This document shows positions 16,093 to 24,044 of a stretch of 64,000 nt of DNA, in pieces. A program made the translations under genes and the position numbers. The stretch is from Bacillus spongiae (GTDB lineage: Bacteria > Bacillota > Bacilli > Bacillales > Bacillaceae_K), in the NCBI RefSeq assembly GCF_037120725.1, contig NZ_JBBAXC010000013.1, forward strand, positions 1 to 64,000, read 5' to 3'. Every line of letters starts with the position of its first letter. Positions within the stretch are counted from its first letter, which is position 1. Below the pieces are notes generated by a model. It ran no database searches. It saw only the letters and a list, made by a program, of their open reading frames with translations, and was not told the origin of the DNA.

Positions 16093-16989
16093 TTAATTCG
16101 GCTTCGCCAAAAAATCCACATTTAATAAATCGATAAATTCGTTCATAGCTGGGGACATCCACTTTTTCTTGTGAACAACAAGCTGTGCATACACCTCAAT
16201 ATTTGGTTCATCTAAAGGGATTAGTGATAAGGTTCCTTTTTCTAGCTCTTCTTTCACAGTTATTTCCGGCAATAATGAGAGGCCAAGCCTCGATGCAACA
16301 CATCTTTTAATTGCTTCAATTCCATTAAATTCCAATGATGAATCACAAATGACTCCTTCACGCTTAAATGCCTCCTCAAGCATCAAACGGTACGAACACC
16401 CTTTCTCAGTAAAAATCATTGTTTCATCCTTTAAATCTTTTACGGTAACATGATCTAAAAAGGAAAGAGGGTGATCCTTCGCTCCAATTAAGACCATCTC
16501 TACCTTTCGCAAATCGTATTTTTTTAAATCTTCGTGGTGGTAGTGACGATCCATTACGATGGCCAGATCATATGTACCATTTAATACTCCTTGATACAAT
16601 TCACTACATAAATGGGATTGGATTAGAAATTTTATTTGCGGGTGTTTTTCACGGAATGTTTGAAAGTAGTGAACAAGTTCAAACGTAGCTAATGATTCAA
16701 CTGTACCAATTGATAAAGTACCTTTTAGTTCTTTAGTAGAGGTTAATCTTTCCCGCGCTTCATCCTCTAAATAAATAATCTTCAGTGCATATTGATAAAG
16801 CTGCTCTCCAGCATGGGTCAGGTTCATCCCTCTTCCTACCCTTTCAAAGATTTTCACTCCGAAAGAAGTTTCGATTTTTTTCATTTGCGTTGTCACACTT
16901 GATTGAGCATACCCTAACTGCTCTGCTGCTTTCGTGTAATTTTTCCATTTAACCACTTCAATAAACGTTCGATAATAATCTAAATCCAC
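16093..16989 (-). CDS. LysR-family transcriptional regulator
   Basis: A 298-residue LTTR. Residues 1-60 are the winged helix-turn-helix (DLDYYRTFIEVVKWKNYTKA, then AEQLGYAQSSVTTQMKKIE), followed by the linker helix and the periplasmic-binding-like effector domain (GTLSIGTVESLATFELV to PLDEPNIEVYAQLVV). The GTG start follows AAAGGTGATG. It is transcribed away from an APC permease 93 bases off, the usual arrangement for an LTTR controlling its neighbour. The effector is probably a substrate of that permease, most likely an amino acid; this is inference. Confidence 0.88.
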   Translation of the reverse strand: MDLDYYRTFIEVVKWKNYTKAAEQLGYAQSSVTTQMKKIETSFGVKIFERVGRGMNLTHAGEQLYQYALKIIYLEDEARERLTSTKELKGTLSIGTVESLATFELVHYFQTFREKHPQIKFLIQSHLCSELYQGVLNGTYDLAIVMDRHYHHEDLKKYDLRKVEMVLIGAKDHPLSFLDHVTVKDLKDETMIFTEKGCSYRLMLEEAFKREGVICDSSLEFNGIEAIKRCVASRLGLSLLPEITVKEELEKGTLSLIPLDEPNIEVYAQLVVHKKKWMSPAMNEFIDLLNVDFLAKPN

Positions 16990-17033
16990 TTTGAATCATC
17001 ACCTTTTTCGATAGTTGTTATCAAAAATTATAG

Positions 17034-17061
17034 CTAACATTGATTTTTATGTCTATGTTAG
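17034..17061. promoter_or_regulatory. Candidate LysR operator in the divergent promoter
   Basis: CTAACAT (17034-17040) and ATGTTAG (17055-17061) form a perfect inverted repeat with 14 bases between, in the 93-base gap between the LysR gene and the permease. A second smaller palindrome GATAGTTGTTATC lies at 17010-17022. Confidence 0.5.
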
Positions 17062-17082
17062 TATTTTTACGAGGTGATCAGA

Positions 17083-18354
17083 ATGAATGAAAAAAAATTA
17101 ACTACTCTTCAGCTAATTGGACTCATTGTTGGTCCAATATTAGGTTCAGGAATCATTTTACTTCCGCCAATTATTTATGATGTAACAGGGGACTATGCCA
17201 TTATTTCTTGGATGACAATTATGGGCATCAATTTGTATTTCGCCTTCTTATTTGGTCAATTAAGTATTCGGTTTCCGGGGAGTTCCGGCGTAACAAAAGC
17301 CGTTGAAATAGCATTTGGAAAACACCTAAAAATATTGGCTTCTCTTTTTTTAATTGGAGCTGTCTGTTTTGGGCCAATCGCTGTCTTAATTACTGCAGCT
17401 CAGTTTTTCCCATTGGAGCATCCTTTCGCAACCCATCTTATGACATTCATATTCATGGTACTTACCTACTTAATTCTATTGCTTAGAGTCTCATTCATTG
17501 GGAAAATCGCGTTTCTACTTTCTTCAATCTCAGCAATCCTTTTATTTGCAGGTGGAGCGACATCTTTAGTTCTTTATCCTAAGGAAAAACTCTTCTCAAC
17601 TAGCTTTGAACTTTCTTCCTTTGGATTTAGCTTGTTATTGCTTTTTTGGACGATTGTAGGATGGGAAGTAATTGGTAATTATAGTAGTGAAGTAAAAAAT
17701 GCTAAAAAAACGATTCCAAAAGCGATTGGATTCAGTGCACTCATTATTACGCTTGTTTGTTTAACAGTGGCCGCCGCAATCCAATGGTCAAACATACCGA
17801 ACTTATCCGAAGCATCATCTTCTACGGTAGCAAGTATTTTGACACCGATGTTTGGGAGTACAACTGGATTAATTATTGGGATTATTGCTCCTGGATTATG
17901 TTTAACTTCCGTCATATTATTTATCGGCGCAGCTGCTCGGTTAATCCAATCTTTAGCTAACGATAATGTTCTCCCGAAAAAATTAAGATATGTAACGAAA
18001 CACAATGTTCCATTAGGAGGAATTCTTGTACTTAGTGCCTGTCATCTATTCATCTTTTCCTTTGTGGTAATGGACTGGATAAATGTCACACAAATTGTTG
18101 CCATTGCCGATGTATTTTTTATCAGCAATGTATTGGTGAGCATGCTAGCATCCATCAAATTATTTCAACAAAAAACTGTAAACATATTGACAGGGTTAAT
18201 GGTCGTCGTTTTAATGACGTTTCTATTCTTTTCTCCTCCCATACTAATAGCATTTATTGCCTTATTGAGTTTGATCTTTATTTACAAACAAGTCCGACTA
18301 AATCTTGTTCATTCAAATTCTCAGGGAGCTAATGTAAAACACTTGTTTAAGTAA
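17083..18354 (+). CDS. APC-superfamily amino acid permease (YjeH-like)
   Basis: A 423-residue permease with about 12 helices. The N-terminus LQLIGLIVGPILGSGIILLPP is the broken first helix (GxGI motif) of the amino acid-polyamine-organocation superfamily. The length and the FPGSSGVTKAVEIAFG segment resemble the YjeH branch, whose E. coli member exports methionine and branched-chain amino acids. Direction and substrate here are not known. I start at the ATG at 17083 because GAGGTG precedes it; the GTG nine bases earlier is inside the ribosome site. Divergent from a LysR regulator that probably controls it. Confidence 0.85.
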   Translation: MNEKKLTTLQLIGLIVGPILGSGIILLPPIIYDVTGDYAIISWMTIMGINLYFAFLFGQLSIRFPGSSGVTKAVEIAFGKHLKILASLFLIGAVCFGPIAVLITAAQFFPLEHPFATHLMTFIFMVLTYLILLLRVSFIGKIAFLLSSISAILLFAGGATSLVLYPKEKLFSTSFELSSFGFSLLLLFWTIVGWEVIGNYSSEVKNAKKTIPKAIGFSALIITLVCLTVAAAIQWSNIPNLSEASSSTVASILTPMFGSTTGLIIGIIAPGLCLTSVILFIGAAARLIQSLANDNVLPKKLRYVTKHNVPLGGILVLSACHLFIFSFVVMDWINVTQIVAIADVFFISNVLVSMLASIKLFQQKTVNILTGLMVVVLMTFLFFSPPILIAFIALLSLIFIYKQVRLNLVHSNSQGANVKHLFK

Positions 18355-18497
18355 AAGGAATGTAGAAGTGAAATAAGCCTTTTAAAAGAAAAAATTAACT
18401 AGCTGAAAAGGAACATCGCCTGTTCGGTAACGCACTCATTTTAACTTATTTCTAGAATTAGGTGCAGTCTATAGAAAATGGGAAAGAGAATACCCTA

Positions 18498-18701
18498 TTA
18501 TGCATTTACAAAAATATCAATTCCATAGATGAATCCAATAAGAAGGACTAGTCCTACTATATTGAAAAATATATCCTTCTTACTAGAGTGAAACAATGAA
18601 ACAGAAATGAATAACGAAAAAGCCATTAAATATAACACAGGATACCAGTTTGTAAAAATAATAGTAAGGATGGCAATGGTAATGATCATTGTTGAGACCA
18701 T
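18498..18701 (-). CDS. Small membrane protein, 67 residues
   Basis: The ATG at 18701 (MVSTMIITIAILTIIF) follows AAAGGAG; eleven upstream in-frame codons include that site and are excluded. Two to three hydrophobic segments fill most of the protein (residues 3-16, 19-35 and 45-62), with a short basic loop SSKKD. Family not recognised. Orphan gene. Confidence 0.55.
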   Translation of the reverse strand: MVSTMIITIAILTIIFTNWYPVLYLMAFSLFISVSLFHSSKKDIFFNIVGLVLLIGFIYGIDIFVNA

Positions 18702-18808
18702 ATTTTCTCCTTTAGAAATGTGTTTTTTAAACATTCTTTACCATTCCTTTCAGATTGTATTATGTTATAAAAAAATATTTATTCTGAATTCTGTTTCTAT
18801 TATACAAC

Positions 18809-19093
18809 ATGGCAGCTTCAGAAGGGAAAAGAGCTGAATCTCTACTTACGAAAGAAAAAGGTGATTATAGTAGGAAAATTCAAAGTGAAATACTATATGA
18901 ATGGATAAGGTTCGCTGCAGGACCCTATACGTCATGTTGTTCGGACAAAAATAATAAACGTTGGATTCTTCAAATTGGAGAAAGTGTTACAACAGTATAT
19001 TTACCTAGAGGTGATGTCATCAAAGAATATACGAATGGATTCCAACTATTCTTCTCACGACCATTACTAAAAAATCTACAAAACATAGGTTGA
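18809..19093 (+). CDS. Hypothetical frame, possibly truncated
   Basis: 94 codons from an ATG without a ribosome site. From residue 25 the sequence looks like real protein: QSEILYEWIRFAAGPYTSCC, DKNNKRWILQIGESVTTVYL, PRGDVIKEYTNGFQLFF. A good terminator follows 20 bases after the stop, which supports a real transcription unit. The first 24 residues are less convincing, so the gene may have lost its start. Function unknown. Confidence 0.4.
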   Translation: MAASEGKRAESLLTKEKGDYSRKIQSEILYEWIRFAAGPYTSCCSDKNNKRWILQIGESVTTVYLPRGDVIKEYTNGFQLFFSRPLLKNLQNIG

Positions 19094-19112
19094 TTGTTTA
19101 TAAAAAGTCTGT

Positions 19113-19145
19113 AAAAAACCTGTTGAAATCTTATCAGGTTTTTTT
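19113..19145 (+). terminator. Two-way terminator
   Basis: AAAAAACCTG pairs with CAGGTTTTTT over a 12-base loop. T runs on both strands let it serve the plus-strand frame ending at 19093 and the MATE gene ending at 19229. Confidence 0.8.
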
Positions 19146-19228
19146 CTTATTCTAGAAAAGACCACCCTTTTCCTCTTTATTAATTTACAGAAAATAGTCT
19201 ATTTTTTACTTGGATTAAAACTCTTCCT

Positions 19229-20626
19229 TTATTTAGAAGCGATGTACTTTGTTTCTTCATTCATGCTAACATTCTCCTCATGAATTAAACGACGGAATAA
19301 ATAGTGATACCTCCAAGATAAAAAGATGGCACGAATCACAATATCCAAAGCAATGGCAATCCATATTCCTGCAATCCCCATTTTAAAATAAATTCCTAAA
19401 CTATAGATTCCAACGATTCTGATTAACCACATCCCAATGGCTGTACTATACATAGGGCTCTTCGTATCCCCTGCTGCCTGCAATGCACCTGTTATAACAA
19501 GCCCAATTGCCAAAGCAGGTTGAGCAAAAGCATCAATTCGTAAGGCTACGGTGACCATTTGGATAGCTGATACATCTTTTGTAAAAATCATAGCTAACCA
19601 GGGTGCAAAGAAAAACATGAAAACCCCAATGAAGGTCATGAATACTATTGCAATTCCTGTAGTCAAAACCCCATATTGATAAGCCTCTTTCGTTCGTTCT
19701 GCACCAATATACTGCCCCACTAAGGTTGTGGCAGCGACTGCCAAGCCATAACCTGGCATATAAGAAAACGTTTCAATATTACCGGCAATTGTATGGGCTG
19801 CAAAAGTCTCTGTTCCAACAACGACAATTAGCCCAAAATAAAGAACTTGGCCTAAACGCATAATCAATCGTTCAATGGCAGCAGGTGTAGATAGTTTAAT
19901 AATAATTGAAAAAAAGGATGGTGTATCCGATGAAGTAAAAAGGGAAAATGATACTTTGGATTTCTTAATGTAATAATATAGTGCAAGCGTTCCTATAACT
20001 CTTGCGATAACTGTCGCCCATGCGGCACCTGCAATTCCCCACCCCATCCAACTTCCCAATCCGAAAATTAGCACATAATCGAGGATAATGTGAAGAATAT
20101 TCATCCATAGAGCCACGTTCATTGGTGTTCTAGTATTACCAGCTGCACGTAAAATACTTCCAAAAATAATCATCAGAGCAATGAAGACAGAGGGAATTCC
20201 AACGATTCGAAGGTATACGGCACTTTGCTCTATTACTGAAGGTTCAGCTCCCATAAGAGTAAGTAATGATTCCGAAAAAAATAAAGTAATTAATCCAAAG
20301 AAAATTCCAACGATTATGGCAATCACTGTGGATTGCTTTGCAACTGCTTTTGCCTTTTCTATATTTTCAGCTCCGACACTTTGAGCAATTAAGGAGGAAG
20401 CACCGACCCCAATAGCCATAAAGAGAGCCATATAAACAGCAATAACAGCATTTGCAATCCCCACTGCCGTTACCTCTAGCAACCCAAGCCTCGCAACAAA
20501 AAGGGTATCAACAAATCCAACAATGGTTTGCAAAATATTTTCAATCATGGCTGGAATGGCTAAGAGCAAAATGGCCAACACTTTTTCCTTAGTTGTTCGC
20601 TTTTCAACTAGGTTTTCTGATAACAT
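19229..20626 (-). CDS. MATE-family efflux transporter
   Basis: A 465-residue, 12-helix multidrug and toxin extrusion protein. Two MatE repeats are visible: residues about 15-180 (LAIPAMIENILQTIVGFVDT, LGLLEVTAVGIANAVIAV, GVGASSLIAQSVGAENIEKA) and about 240-400 (LSTPAAIERLIMRLGQVLYF, GYGLAVAATTLVGQYIGAER). These proteins expel cationic drugs using Na+ or proton gradients. The start has AGGAAGGG upstream. Thirteen bases before it ends a decayed CsoR/FrmR-type repressor gene, the likely former regulator of this transporter. Confidence 0.9.
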   Translation of the reverse strand: MLSENLVEKRTTKEKVLAILLLAIPAMIENILQTIVGFVDTLFVARLGLLEVTAVGIANAVIAVYMALFMAIGVGASSLIAQSVGAENIEKAKAVAKQSTVIAIIVGIFFGLITLFFSESLLTLMGAEPSVIEQSAVYLRIVGIPSVFIALMIIFGSILRAAGNTRTPMNVALWMNILHIILDYVLIFGLGSWMGWGIAGAAWATVIARVIGTLALYYYIKKSKVSFSLFTSSDTPSFFSIIIKLSTPAAIERLIMRLGQVLYFGLIVVVGTETFAAHTIAGNIETFSYMPGYGLAVAATTLVGQYIGAERTKEAYQYGVLTTGIAIVFMTFIGVFMFFFAPWLAMIFTKDVSAIQMVTVALRIDAFAQPALAIGLVITGALQAAGDTKSPMYSTAIGMWLIRIVGIYSLGIYFKMGIAGIWIAIALDIVIRAIFLSWRYHYLFRRLIHEENVSMNEETKYIASK

Positions 20627-20639
20627 AGAGGATCCCTTC

Positions 20640-20902
20640 CTAACGGATGAAATTTTCTAATGCCTTTTTTAAATCTTCAAGAACTTTTTCTTCATTTCCT
20701 TCATGGTCAGCGTCGACTAAGAATCATTCCATATAATCAGAAAATATACTTTTTCTGTATTATCTAAAGCTTTTCTTACAGCCGTAATCTGGAGTTAAAT
20801 ATCTGGACAATCTCTCCCGTTTTATGCCATTTCTTTTATAGATCGTATATGACCCTCAATCCGTGCTAGTCGATTAATTACTTGTTTTATTTGTCCTTAC
20901 AT
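20640..20902 (-). pseudogene. CsoR/RcnR/FrmR-type repressor, decayed
   Basis: The DNA translates as GQIKQVINRLARIEGHIRSI KEMA, stop, NGRDCPDI, stop, LQITAVRKALDNTEKV, and after a frameshift EGNEEKVLEDLKKALENFIR. This is the DUF156 metal- or formaldehyde-sensing repressor family: RLxRIEGxI..., CPDxLxQIxAVRxAL. The DNA-binding and first-cysteine regions are present but interrupted by at least two stops and a frameshift, and its ATG codon is followed at once by TAA. It lies directly upstream of the MATE gene, in the position of a repressor of that operon. An inverted repeat upstream (20951-20965) may be the old operator. Confidence 0.85.
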
Positions 20903-20950
20903 GAATTCTAATAAGCTACAATTTATACACAACGAGGATGAGATTGTTAT

Positions 20951-20965
20951 CGTTATGTAATAACG
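20951..20965. promoter_or_regulatory. Candidate operator upstream of the repressor pseudogene
   Basis: CGTTAT-GTA-ATAACG is a perfect 6-bp inverted repeat about 50 bases upstream of the CsoR-like remnant and the MATE gene. It does not match the GC-rich operator of copper CsoR, so its role is only suggested by position. Confidence 0.3.
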
Positions 20966-21169
20966 TTGGATGAATACTTAAAAAGTTCATTGTATCAGTG
21001 CTTCCACAATATTTTAGTCGTTTATTGATAGGCTGAAATAAGACATTCCACTATTTCGTCATGTCCTTGCTAATACCTGAAATTGTAGAAGAACATTTAT
21101 ATTTTGTCCAAAGGGAAAGTTAGTTAAAGTAATGATTTTACTGCAAAAATATCAAAGGAATGTAAATCT

Positions 21170-21874
21170 TCACCAGCTCATTTCAGCAACTAATGGTTCA
21201 ATGAACTTGCCCGATATATCTTGTTTAGATTTTAAAAGCCAATTATAAATTCTAATAGCCGCATCTTCTGGACTCATATCTGCATCATAGGCTCCTGAAG
21301 ATGTTTGTAGCTTTCCTGGATGAATAGCTGTCACTGAAATAGGAATATCCCTTAACTCTTGATCTAAACAAAGCGTCAACATATTTTGTGCTGCTTTTGC
21401 AATCCGATAAGAGTATGAGAATTTACCTTTTTCAAATTGACCACTCGACACCTTTGATAAGGATCCTAATCGTGAAGATAAATTAATAATATGTGGGTTT
21501 GTCGCTTTACGTAAGTACGTTATTGTTGCTTGTACAGTCCTAACCACCCCTAAACAATGAATATTATAGAGATCCATCAACTCCTTTGTATCTATTTTCT
21601 CTATTTCATATGTTTTTCCTGGGATACCGGCATTATTAATAACGAGGTCAATACAATTAACATAAGCGCTAATTTGAAAATTAATTTCTTCAATGCTTTC
21701 GTCTTTACTTAAATCTGCTAATATGGGATGACATCTAACAGTAAATTCTTCAGTAAGGAACACTAGTGATTCTTTGCTTCTGACAACTGGAAAAACTGTA
21801 TGACCATTTTTATTGAACTCCCTAACTAACTCTAACCCTAAACCTCTATTTCCACCTGTAATCAACACATTCAT
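21170..21874 (-). CDS. Short-chain dehydrogenase/reductase
   Basis: A 234-residue classical SDR with an NAD(P) Rossmann fold. The cofactor motif TGGNRGLG is at residues 6-13, NNAG near residue 80, the catalytic Ser in LSSRLGS near 130 and YxxxK as YSYRIAK near 155. The HPG after the active site (TAIHPGKLQTSSG) is typical. The substrate is unknown. The ATG follows GAGGAGGGG. Orphan gene; no neighbour suggests a pathway. Confidence 0.85.
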   Translation of the reverse strand: MNVLITGGNRGLGLELVREFNKNGHTVFPVVRSKESLVFLTEEFTVRCHPILADLSKDESIEEINFQISAYVNCIDLVINNAGIPGKTYEIEKIDTKELMDLYNIHCLGVVRTVQATITYLRKATNPHIINLSSRLGSLSKVSSGQFEKGKFSYSYRIAKAAQNMLTLCLDQELRDIPISVTAIHPGKLQTSSGAYDADMSPEDAAIRIYNWLLKSKQDISGKFIEPLVAEMSW

Positions 21875-22327
21875 CCATTCCCCTCCTCAGTCATAACTTA
21901 ATTATAGAAGAACGATACTACATGACGTTCAGAACATAACAATCCTTCTATTACTTTCTCTTTACCTAAAAAAATCCCTTCATTGACTGATTATAAAATA
22001 TAGACCTAATTGTAAATTGTTTTTCGTTAAGCTTCCTATGGCAACTACTTATATCGTTCTCGTAAAGAGGTTGCGTCTCACGTGTTCTATGAACAATAGG
22101 TAGTACTCAAATCGTTTTCCATCGAGGGTGGATTGAGTAATTGAAACAAAGCCAGATACTCATTGATAAACTACTGAAACGACCTGACATAAAATCAATG
22201 AAAAGGAAGTGATGCTACTGAACCTACTCACTCTATTCATTTGAAACTATTTACTGCTCATAGAAATCGTTTAACCTCGTATAAAACCACTTCTTTTTTA
22301 CTCTGACGATAATTTGTTAGAATACTA
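21875..22327. other. Intergenic stretch before the small RNA
   Basis: No gene found. An imperfect hairpin ACTCAAATC/GATTGAGT lies near 22105-22138. The stretch ends at the promoter of the small-RNA candidate. Confidence 0.35.
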
Positions 22328-22356
22328 TTGATTAAGTTGTTCAATGATGTTATATT
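22328..22356 (+). promoter_or_regulatory. Sigma-A-type promoter of the small-RNA candidate
   Basis: TTGATT at 22328-22333 and TATATT at 22351-22356 are separated by exactly 17 bases. The expected start is near 22363. Confidence 0.65.
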
Positions 22357-22362
22357 AATAAA

Positions 22363-22487
22363 GCGATGAGCTCATTTGAGTAAGTCGATAAACATGTTGA
22401 ACTATTCAACACGTGTGAATGTGGTCACACGGTTTATCGCCTCAAATACGTACTAAAAGACGTCTGACGGATATTCAGACGTCTTTT
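22363..22487 (+). ncRNA. Candidate structured small RNA (cloverleaf-like)
   Basis: Between a sigma-A promoter and a strong terminator lies a nested structure with perfect stems: TTTGAG (22375-22380) with CTCAAA (22441-22446); CGATAAAC (22386-22393) with GTTTATCG (22432-22439); and inside these two hairpins, GTTGAA/TTCAAC (22396-22410) and CGTGTG/CACACG (22412-22431). No frame of useful length is present. The terminator at 22455-22487 ends the unit, giving a transcript of about 125 bases. No gene on the plus strand follows within reach, so it is more likely a free-standing RNA than a riboswitch. I do not recognise a known family. Confidence 0.65.
22455..22487 (+). terminator. Terminator of the small-RNA candidate
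   Basis: AAAAGACGTCTGA (22455-22467) pairs perfectly with TCAGACGTCTTTT (22475-22487) over a seven-base loop, followed by T. Confidence 0.95.
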
Positions 22488-22514
22488 TCTATTTTTCAAT
22501 TAGTTTAGGCTTAT

Positions 22515-22535
22515 ACTCAACGACAACCGTTGAGT
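22515..22535. other. Perfect 8-bp hairpin
   Basis: ACTCAACG-ACAAC-CGTTGAGT lies between the small-RNA terminator and the GerP-like gene. It lacks a T run on either strand, so it is not an obvious terminator. Confidence 0.5.
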
Positions 22536-22690
22536 GTTAGTATATTAGAAAGGTCAAGCTCACCTATTCATGTACACAAGTCATTCTTCATTCCATCCTC
22601 GTACTTGTCTTTGACTTCATGTTTCATCAGCTAAATAAGTGAAAGACGTTATCTAATATTTCTTACCTTAAAATAGAATGAATATGGAAG

Positions 22691-22870
22691 TTAAACCTGC
22701 GCATTATTATCCAACGTATTAATGGTTATAACAAATGGTCCCGTATTTACTGACCCAGATCCGTTCGACGTTTTCGTGACTGATATAGGTGTATTAAAGA
22801 TGATATCACCATTTTGCAAATTCCCTCCAGATATGTTACCAATTACAACCTGTCCGATAAATGATGGCAA
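22691..22870 (-). CDS. GerPA/GerPF-family spore germination protein
   Basis: A 59-residue protein starting at a TTG (22870) just after GAGGAGGA. The sequence LPSFIGQVVIGNISGGNLQN, GDIIFNTPISVTKTSNGSGS, VNTGPFVITINTLDN matches the small GerPA/GerPF proteins: an N-terminal PSFxGxVxIxNxSGG, then GD, SPxSxSKTxxGSGSxNTG. GerP proteins help germinants pass the spore coat in Bacillus. Here it is a single gene, not the usual gerPABCDEF operon, so it is probably a stray paralogue. Expression late in sporulation is expected for the family. Confidence 0.85.
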   Translation of the reverse strand: MPSFIGQVVIGNISGGNLQNGDIIFNTPISVTKTSNGSGSVNTGPFVITINTLDNNAQV

Positions 22871-23068
22871 ACGCGTATCCTCCTCTCCGTCAACATATTT
22901 CTACTACTAGTATACTCTTGTACTAATAATCTGTTTGTGCATTCGTCCTTTATTGAGGACAAATTTAAGAAGAGGAATATAACCATTAAAAACGAATAAA
23001 AGGAGATGATCCATTCGATAATCTCCTCCCAACATTCATATTAATTCTTATTTCATTAATATTATAAG

Positions 23069-23359
23069 TTATAGTTTTAGTTTTTTCTTTAAGTAATCAA
23101 CCACTGGTGTAAATTCACTCACGATTGGCTTTAGTTCTTGAATTGAATCGTAGATTTCAACCAACTGATTCATAATTTGATCAGGGTTATGTCCGTTTAC
23201 CAATGAATTAATATCTAATGAATTATTTGACTCATTCCCTTCTTGCGTTGGAATGTTTGTATTTCCTTCATTTCTTGGAGGACCAAACATCAACTGTGAA
23301 AATCTATCCCTTCCGTCATTAGATTGACCTTGGAATCCATCATTTTTTGAACCATTCAA
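23069..23359 (-). CDS. Small hydrophilic protein with FGPPR motif, 96 residues
   Basis: The TTG start at 23359 follows GGAGGTG. The N-terminal half is Gly/Asn/Ser-rich and probably disordered (NGSKNDGFQGQSNDGRDRF) and carries SQLMFGPPRNEGN; the C-terminal half is a helical segment (NQLVEIYDSIQELKPIVSEF, VVDYLKKKLKL). The FGPPR box followed by a helical tail occurs in small Bacillaceae proteins linked to spores, but I cannot name the family. Its neighbour is the GerP-like gene. Confidence 0.6.
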   Translation of the reverse strand: MNGSKNDGFQGQSNDGRDRFSQLMFGPPRNEGNTNIPTQEGNESNNSLDINSLVNGHNPDQIMNQLVEIYDSIQELKPIVSEFTPVVDYLKKKLKL

Positions 23360-23483
23360 TTTTAAACACCTCCATCATTCATTCGTTGAGTTAGTACTAT
23401 TATATGAAACATACTGCGTTTCTGCTTAGACAAACACACATAATACTGGACAATACAATGGTTTTCTCACACTACTACAAAAA

Positions 23484-23503
23484 GCCTTTCAATAATGAGA
23501 GAC
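23484..23503 (-). terminator. Terminator-like hairpin, outer copy
   Basis: GCCTTTCA/TGAGAGAC imperfect stem followed on the minus strand by CTTTTTG. It is a diverged copy of the hairpin at 23581-23602, giving two tandem terminators after the GNAT gene. Confidence 0.5.
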
Positions 23504-23580
23504 TCAGTTTGTAGACAAGCCCTTAATGTAAGTCGAAAAAATGTGCTTCTCGATAAATTGATTAATTTGAAATCAAAAAA

Positions 23581-23602
23581 AGCCTCTCAAAAACGAGAGA
23601 CT
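23581..23602 (-). terminator. Terminator of the ABC-GNAT operon
   Basis: AGCCTCTC pairs with GAGAGACT over a six-base loop; on the minus strand seven T follow. It begins seven bases past the stop of the GNAT gene. Confidence 0.85.
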
Positions 23603-23608
23603 TTCCAT

Positions 23609-24034
23609 CTACAAATCCTTTTTTACATAAACACGCTCATCTTTCATCATGTCATCTATTCGAAAGCCAACATGCTCCCAAAACTTATTTACCCGAGACT
23701 GATTTTTTTGTTCCTGAACACGTAAGCTCTGTACTCCTTCACTCTTCCAGCGTTGTTCCAATGCAAAAAAGGCTTGCGTTCCAAAACCATACCCTTGGTA
23801 GTCTGGATGAATCAGTAATAATTTGACCATTACGCTCTCATTATCTTTTACATATTTGACCAAGCCAATATACGTCTCATCTAATTTAAGGAACAGTGAT
23901 TTTCCATTTCCTATATTAGATAACGGCTCAGCTAGCTCCCCGCTGGTATTCTCCCAATGTTCATGATTCGATGTGACCATTTCTTTTGCTATATAAAGGG
24001 AGTCTTCTGATACTACTTCAAACGATATACTCAA
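23609..24034 (-). CDS. GNAT-family N-acetyltransferase
   Basis: A 141-residue acetyl-CoA-dependent transferase. The acetyl-CoA loop is in VKLLLIHPDYQGYGFGTQAF (motif A, QxxGxG as QGYGFG, near residues 70-92), followed by SLRVQEQKNQSRVNKFWEHV GFR, the usual NxxAxxFYxxxGF region. The acceptor is not known. The TTG start follows AGGAGTGGGAAG and lies only ten bases after the ABC exporter gene, so it is translated from the same transcript; modification of an exported compound is possible but unproven. Confidence 0.85.
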   Translation of the reverse strand: MSISFEVVSEDSLYIAKEMVTSNHEHWENTSGELAEPLSNIGNGKSLFLKLDETYIGLVKYVKDNESVMVKLLLIHPDYQGYGFGTQAFFALEQRWKSEGVQSLRVQEQKNQSRVNKFWEHVGFRIDDMMKDERVYVKKDL

Positions 24035-24044
24035 CTTCCCACTC

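Noticed and set aside
22722-22910. 62-codon plus-strand frame
   Set aside because: It is the antisense of the GerP-type gene, whose protein pattern is clear.
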